From NCBI GenBank assembly GCA_029465975.1, contig CM055750.1, positions 3,275,548 to 3,339,547 of the forward strand: DNA of 64,000 bases, written 5' to 3'. The stretch is from Dallia pectoralis. Taxonomy: Eukaryota > Chordata > Actinopteri > Esociformes > Umbridae. Below the pieces are notes generated by a model, which was given only the letters and a program-made list of their open reading frames with translations, searched no databases and had not been told where the DNA came from. A program made the position numbers and the translations under genes. Positions 59,201 through 64,000 of this stretch are shown piece after piece; within the stretch, counting starts at the first letter, position 1; the number at the start of each line of letters is the position of its first letter.

Positions 59201-62200
59201 AGGTATTACTGCTGTTATAACTCTAGGTATTACTGCTGTTATAACTCTAGGTATTACTGCTGTTATAACTCTAGGTATTACTGCTGTTATAACTCTAGGT
59301 ATTACTGCTGTTATAACTCTAGGTATTACTGCTGTTATAACTCTAGGTATTACTGCTGTTATAACTCTAGGTATTACTGCTGTTATAACTCTAGGTATTA
59401 CTGCTGTTATAACTCTAGGTATTACTGCTGTTATAACTCTAGGTATTACTGCTGTTATAACTCTAGGTATTACTGCTGTTATAACTCTAGGTATTACTGC
59501 TGTTATAACTCTAGGTATTACTGCTGTTATAACTCTAGGTATTACTGCTGTTATAACTCTAGGTATTACTGCTGTTATAACTCTAGGTATTACTGCTGTT
59601 ATAACTCTAGGTATTACTGCTGTTATAACTCTAGGTATTACTGCTGTTATAACTCTAGGTATTACTGCTGTTATAACTCTAGGTATTACTGCTGTTATAA
59701 CTCTAGGTATTACTGCTGTTATAACTCTAGGTATTACTGCTGTTATAACTGCTAGGTATTACTGCTGTTATAACTCTAGGTATTACTGCTGTTATAACTC
59801 TAGGTATTACTGCTGTTATAACTCTAGGTATTACTGCTGTTATAACTCTAGGTATTACTGCTGTTATAACTCTAGGTATTACTGCTGTTATAACTCTAGG
59901 TATTACTGCTGTTATAACTCTAGGTATTACTGCTGTTATAACTCTAGGTATTACTGCTGTTATAACTCTAGGTATTACTGCTGTTATAACTCTAGGTATT
60001 ACTGCTGTTATAACTCTAGGTATTAGGTATTACTGCTGTTATAACTCTAGGTATTACTGCTGTTATAACTCTAGGTATTACTAGGCTGTTATAACTCTAG
60101 GTATTACTGCTGTTATAACTCTAGGTATTACTGCTGTTATAACTCTAGGTATTACTGCTGTTATAACTCTAGGTATTACTGCTGTTATAACTCTAGGTAT
60201 TACTGCTGTTATAACTCTAGGTATTACTGCTGTTATAACTCTAGGTATTACTGCTGTTATAACTCTAGGTATTACTGCTGTTATAACTGTAGGTATTACT
60301 GCTGTAGGTATTACTGCTGTTATAACTCTAGGTATTACTGCTGTTATAACTCTAGGTATTACTGTTGTTATAACTGTTATAACTAGGTATTACTGTTGTT
60401 ATAACTCTAGGTATTACTGCTGTTATAACTCTAGGTATTACTGTTGTTATAACTCTAGGTATTACTGTTGTTATAACTCTAGGTATTACTGTATTACTGC
60501 TGTTATAACTGTAGGTATTACTAGGTATTACTGCTGTTATACTCTAGGTATTACTGTTGTTATAACTCTAGGTATTACTGCTGTTATAACTGTAGGTATT
60601 ACTGTTGTTATAACTCTAGGTATTACTGCTGTTATAACTCTAGGTATTACTGCTGTTATAACTCTAGGTATTACTGTTGTTATAACTCTAGGTATTACTG
60701 CTGTTATAACTCTAGGTATTACTGCTGTTATAACTCTAGGTATTACTGCTGTTATAACTCTAGGTATTACTGTTGTTATAACTCTAGGTATTACTGCTGT
60801 TATAACTCTAGGTATTACTGTTGTTATAACTGTAGGTATTACTGCTGTTATAACTCTAGGTATTACTGCTGTTATAACTCTAGGTATTACTGTTGTTATA
60901 ACTCTAGGTATTACTGCTGTTATAACTCTAGGTATTACTGTTGTTATAACTCTAGGTATTACTGCTGTTATAACTGTAGGTATTACTGTTGTTATAACTC
61001 TAGGTCTTACTGTTGTTATAACTCTAGGTCCTGAAGCTGGAGCTCATTCCAGACATCACCATCCCTCCCATCATTGCCCAGCTGGTCAACCTGAAGGAGA
61101 TGTGGCTGTATCACACTCCGGCTAAGATCGAGGCTCCAGCTTTGGCTTTCCTCCGGGAGAACCTCAAGTCCCTCCACATTAAGTTCACAGATATCAAGGA
61201 GATCCCTCTGTGGATCTACAGTTTAAAGAACTTGAGTGAGCTGCACCTGACTGGAAACCTGAGCGCCGAGAACAACCGTTATATTGTTATTGACGGACTG
61301 CGGGAACTGAAAAGGCTAAAGGTAAAATCCATGTTAACAGTACAGCCCACTCAGAAATAGTCCTTATACATCAGGCCTTTTATAGACTTCAGAGTTCACA
61401 CAAACACCATATCAATCAAACCCATGCTCACGTGTCGTCATCGTCAAGGTTCTCCGGCTGAAGAGCAACCTGACCAAGCTGCCTCAGGTGGTGACAGACG
61501 TCGGGGTGCACCTCCAGAAGCTGTCGGTCAACAACGAGGGCACCAAGTTGATGGTGCTCAACAGCCTGAAGAAGATGATGAACCTGACGGAGCTGGAGCT
61601 GATCCGCTGTGACCTGGAGCGCATCCCTCACTCCATCTTCAGCCTGCACAACCTGCAGGAGATCGACCTCAAGGTCAGTTTGTCGGTCCTTACGTTCGTT
61701 AAATCGCCCAACGCGATGCTGTTTCCACGTGTTAGGTTTAGTCGTCACCTAAAATCTACTCGTGTTTGTTTCAGGACAACAACCTGAAGACTATTGAGGA
61801 GATCATCAGTTTCCAGCACCTGCACCGACTGGTGTGCCTTAAACTCTGGTATAACCAGATCGCCTACATACCCATCCAGATCGGCACCCTAAATAATCTG
61901 GAGAGGCTCTATCTGAACCGCAACAAGATCGATAAGATCCCCGGTCAGCTGTTCTACTGTCGCAAGCTGCGCTTCTTGGATCTGAGCCACAACAACCTCA
62001 CTTGCATCCCGGCGGACGTGGGGTACCTTCAGAACCTCCAGTACCTGGCCGTCACGGCTAACCGAGTGAGTGCTTTCAAATCGCAGCGTCTGTATGCTCT
62101 CCTTAAACACTTAACGGTGTTAAAAAACCCTACGCGTTGAAAGGGAAGTGTGCTCCTTTCACCGCTGTGTGTTGTGGGTTTGATTCCCATGGGGCAGGGG

Positions 62201-62726
62201 GGCTCTTGCTCTGAACTGTCTGCTAAACTAAAATAGGAAATGGATTTGTTTTGGAATTATTATCGAGATCATCCGTAACTGTGTTTAGTTTTTGTTCTGA
62301 GAACACTGGTTTGCATTTAGTTAACTTGATCTGGTCCACATGAGCGGTCTGACTAGGTGGCTTAAACACCCTAGGCTTTATTTTGTCTCAAATGTCACCG
62401 CCGTGTTTGTCTGACATCCTCCTGACTAACTGGCCTGTCCCCTGGTGCAGATCGAGACCCTGCCCAACGAGCTGTTCCAGTGTAAGAAGCTCCGCACGCT
62501 GAACCTGGGGAACAACTGCCTGACGTCACTGCCGTCGCGGTTCGGGGAGCTGACGGGGCTCACCCAGCTGGAGCTGAGGGGGAACAGGCTGGAGTGTCTG
62601 CCCGTAGAGCTGGGGGATTGTAGACAGCTGAAGAGGACAGGCCTGGTGGTGGAGGAGGACCTGTTCAACACCCTGCCCACTGAAGTGAAGGAGCAGCTGT
62701 GGAAGATGGACAAGGAGGTGGCCTAG
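56259..62726 (+). CDS. lrrc8a: LRRC8A, obligatory subunit of the volume-regulated anion channel (six coding exons)
   Basis: LRRC8A forms hexameric plasma-membrane channels (VRAC) that release chloride and osmolytes on cell swelling. Coding exons: 56259-56396, 56522-57685, 61028-61321, 61449-61673, 61775-62065, 62451-62726. All introns are phase 0 and GT-AG, giving 795 aa (human 810; 13 residues fewer in extracellular loop 1 and 2 in the cytoplasmic loop). Membrane segments lie at about 23-45, 109-129, 251-271 and 303-325. The six loop cysteines (54, 57, 65, 100, 280, 295) are kept. The human pore Arg103 corresponds to Arg90. Asn70 is in an N-T-S glycosylation site. A cytoplasmic leucine-rich-repeat domain runs from about 395 to the end. 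Odd points: the human KYD motif is QYN (85-87), and intron 2 is a 3-kb minisatellite. ATG 56259 has an upstream acceptor ending at 56251. Which teleost paralogue this is cannot be told. Confidence 0.96.
57876..61027 (+). repeat. 24-bp minisatellite filling lrrc8a intron 2
   Basis: About 131 units of GTTATAACT(C/G)TAGGTATTAC plus TG(T/C)T. Composition changes along the array: mainly CTGTAG with TGTT on the left (to about 58930), uniform CTCTAG with TGCT in the middle (about 58970-60280), and mixed and rearranged units on the right. Each unit holds the palindrome GTTATAAC and an AG|GTATTA junction. The last unit ends at the exon 3 acceptor. Confidence 0.97.
62150..62245 (+). mobile_element. tRNA-derived SINE remnant in lrrc8a intron 5
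   Basis: A B-box-like GGGTTTGATTCCC is followed by GGGGCA...GCTC and the TCTGCTAAACTAAAATA ending typical of tRNA-derived fish SINEs. It is shortened and diverged. Confidence 0.5.
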
Positions 62727-63140
62727 AGCGGTCGGAGGAGTTGAGAGCGAACTCCTTCATAGCGGGCGCGGGCTGCACGGACGACGACGGGGGAGGACGA
62801 TGCTGATCCAGATGGCTTCCTAACAGAGTGTGCCTTACTGCAGGGCGGCTTCCTAACGGAGTGTGCCCTTCTGCAGGGCGGCTTCCTAACGGAGTGTGCC
62901 CTTCTGCAGGGCGGCTGGAGTCAACTCCAACTTCCAGTTGCCATGATACTTATTTTATCCAGATTGTTCGTTGATTTTTAAAGCCTACTTTGGTATAGTT
63001 TTAAACAATGTTTTAGCAGGGGCATTATTAAGAGAAGCTGTTGATTTTACCAGATGCATAATGTGCTTTAATAAGAGGATTTGAGATGTCAGCTTGACTG
63101 TTCGCATGTGACGTTGCAAATAAATGCAAACGTTACGTGC
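62727..63140 (+). other. lrrc8a: lrrc8a 3' untranslated region
   Basis: Follows the TAG at 62724-62726. An AATAAA hexamer at 63119-63124 is the first good polyadenylation signal, so cleavage is likely about 15-30 bp later. A 33-bp triplicate lies inside it. Confidence 0.6.
62814..62915 (+). repeat. 33-bp repeat, three copies, in the lrrc8a 3' UTR
   Basis: GGCTTCCTAAC(A/G)GAGTGTGCC followed by (T)TACTGCAGGGC or CTTCTGCAGGGC begins at 62814, 62847 and 62880. Copies 2 and 3 are identical. Confidence 0.92.
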
Positions 63141-64000
63141 CTGGAAGAGTAAAGACTTGAATAATCAGTCGGCAGACGCCCAGGGTTCTTGTCATTTACA
63201 CAGGGTATATTATCCTGTTTTATCCCTTCGTAATCTACTTAAATGTTCGTAGACAGTGTTCCATCCGTAATATATGGATTTTCTCGGGTGCTAAACGGTT
63301 TCCGTGGTCACAGAACGGGAACATGGATGAGCGTAAGCGTGGGATGCTTGTTTTTCATTTCAGTTATTTCACGTTAATCTTTTATTTTCTTTATTCTAAG
63401 TGGTTCATAATATATTTACGTATTTGCACCCCTCATCTGCTTTTCTCGGAGCATGAAATATCTAAAGCACCCATGGGTTATTTAGTGCTGTCTAAAACAA
63501 TAAGTATCCAGTCTGTTGGCCTTGGGTTGGTTCGATATCCCTAAACTGTCACAACGTTCCAGAAACGGTTGTACCAAACGGCATGCCTGTCTCCGATACG
63601 GTATTGGTAAACAGTTTTAGTGTTCAGGCAGGGTCAAACCTATTTCGGGGGGGTCAATGTTCCTTCACGCACCCTTTACTATAAATAACGTTCTCTCAGT
63701 TTGTGTACATGTAGCGAGGACAGCGAGAGGTTCACTGGTAAAGACATTTCTCTGTGGCCTCTATTTCAGTCCTGTGCTTTTAACTTGTTCAGAGAAGAAA
63801 AGATGGGGGAAAATGTCAGAGACAATTCCCCACCGTGAAGAATTTGTAGAGTTGAAATCTTGTTACCCGTGTAACGTCTTTGCTCATTGACTAACACATA
63901 TTTAGCATGCTTTATATAGGTACAAACAAAACCATAACACTGTTGCTTATCTCAACTGGCATCTGAAGAATAAACTAGTGCTCTCTGCATTGATCTATAG
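63141..64000. other. Unique sequence downstream of lrrc8a
   Basis: No exon, repeat or RNA gene recognised in the last 860 bases. The small frames at 63323-63544 and 63657-63890 show no family resemblance. Confidence 0.4.

Overview
The window is vertebrate nuclear DNA, most likely from a teleost fish. It holds two spliced protein-coding genes, both close to the human proteins as I remember them. It also holds decayed fish-type transposons: Tc1-like, hAT, CR1/L2-like and L1-like LINE pieces, solo LTRs and tRNA-derived SINE pieces. There is no operon structure, rRNA, intact tRNA gene or CRISPR array. I cannot name the species from sequence alone.

Layout. Positions 1-47,700 are gene-poor. They carry many minisatellites (units of 11-73 bp), three solo LTRs (1835-2349, 3560-4167, 9065-9442), LINE and Tc1 remnants, and one complete 1.87-kb hAT element (43348-45221) with a perfect 8-bp target duplication. 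Between these lie unique stretches where I found no exon; some look like conserved non-coding DNA, which cannot be confirmed here. Tandem arrays total about 14 kb by my tally, more than a fifth of the window.

Positions 47,789-52,306 (minus strand) hold hscb, the mitochondrial J-domain co-chaperone of iron-sulfur cluster assembly. It has six exons, all of whose splice sites and phases could be resolved (283 aa from the first ATG). Positions 56,259-62,726 (plus strand) hold lrrc8a, the obligatory subunit of the volume-regulated anion channel VRAC. It has six phase-0 coding exons (795 aa). The two genes are head to head and probably share or neighbour a promoter region near 52.3-52.6 kb. I see no functional link between their products.

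The most unusual structure is lrrc8a intron 2 (57,686-61,027). It is almost entirely a 24-bp minisatellite of about 131 units that runs up to the exon 3 boundary. The last unit supplies the splice acceptor, and nearly every other unit carries the same acceptor-like and donor-like sequence. Taking any earlier acceptor would put an in-frame stop into the message. The channel protein also has neutral residues (Q, N) where human LRRC8A has the charged K98 and D100 of the pore-loop KYD motif.
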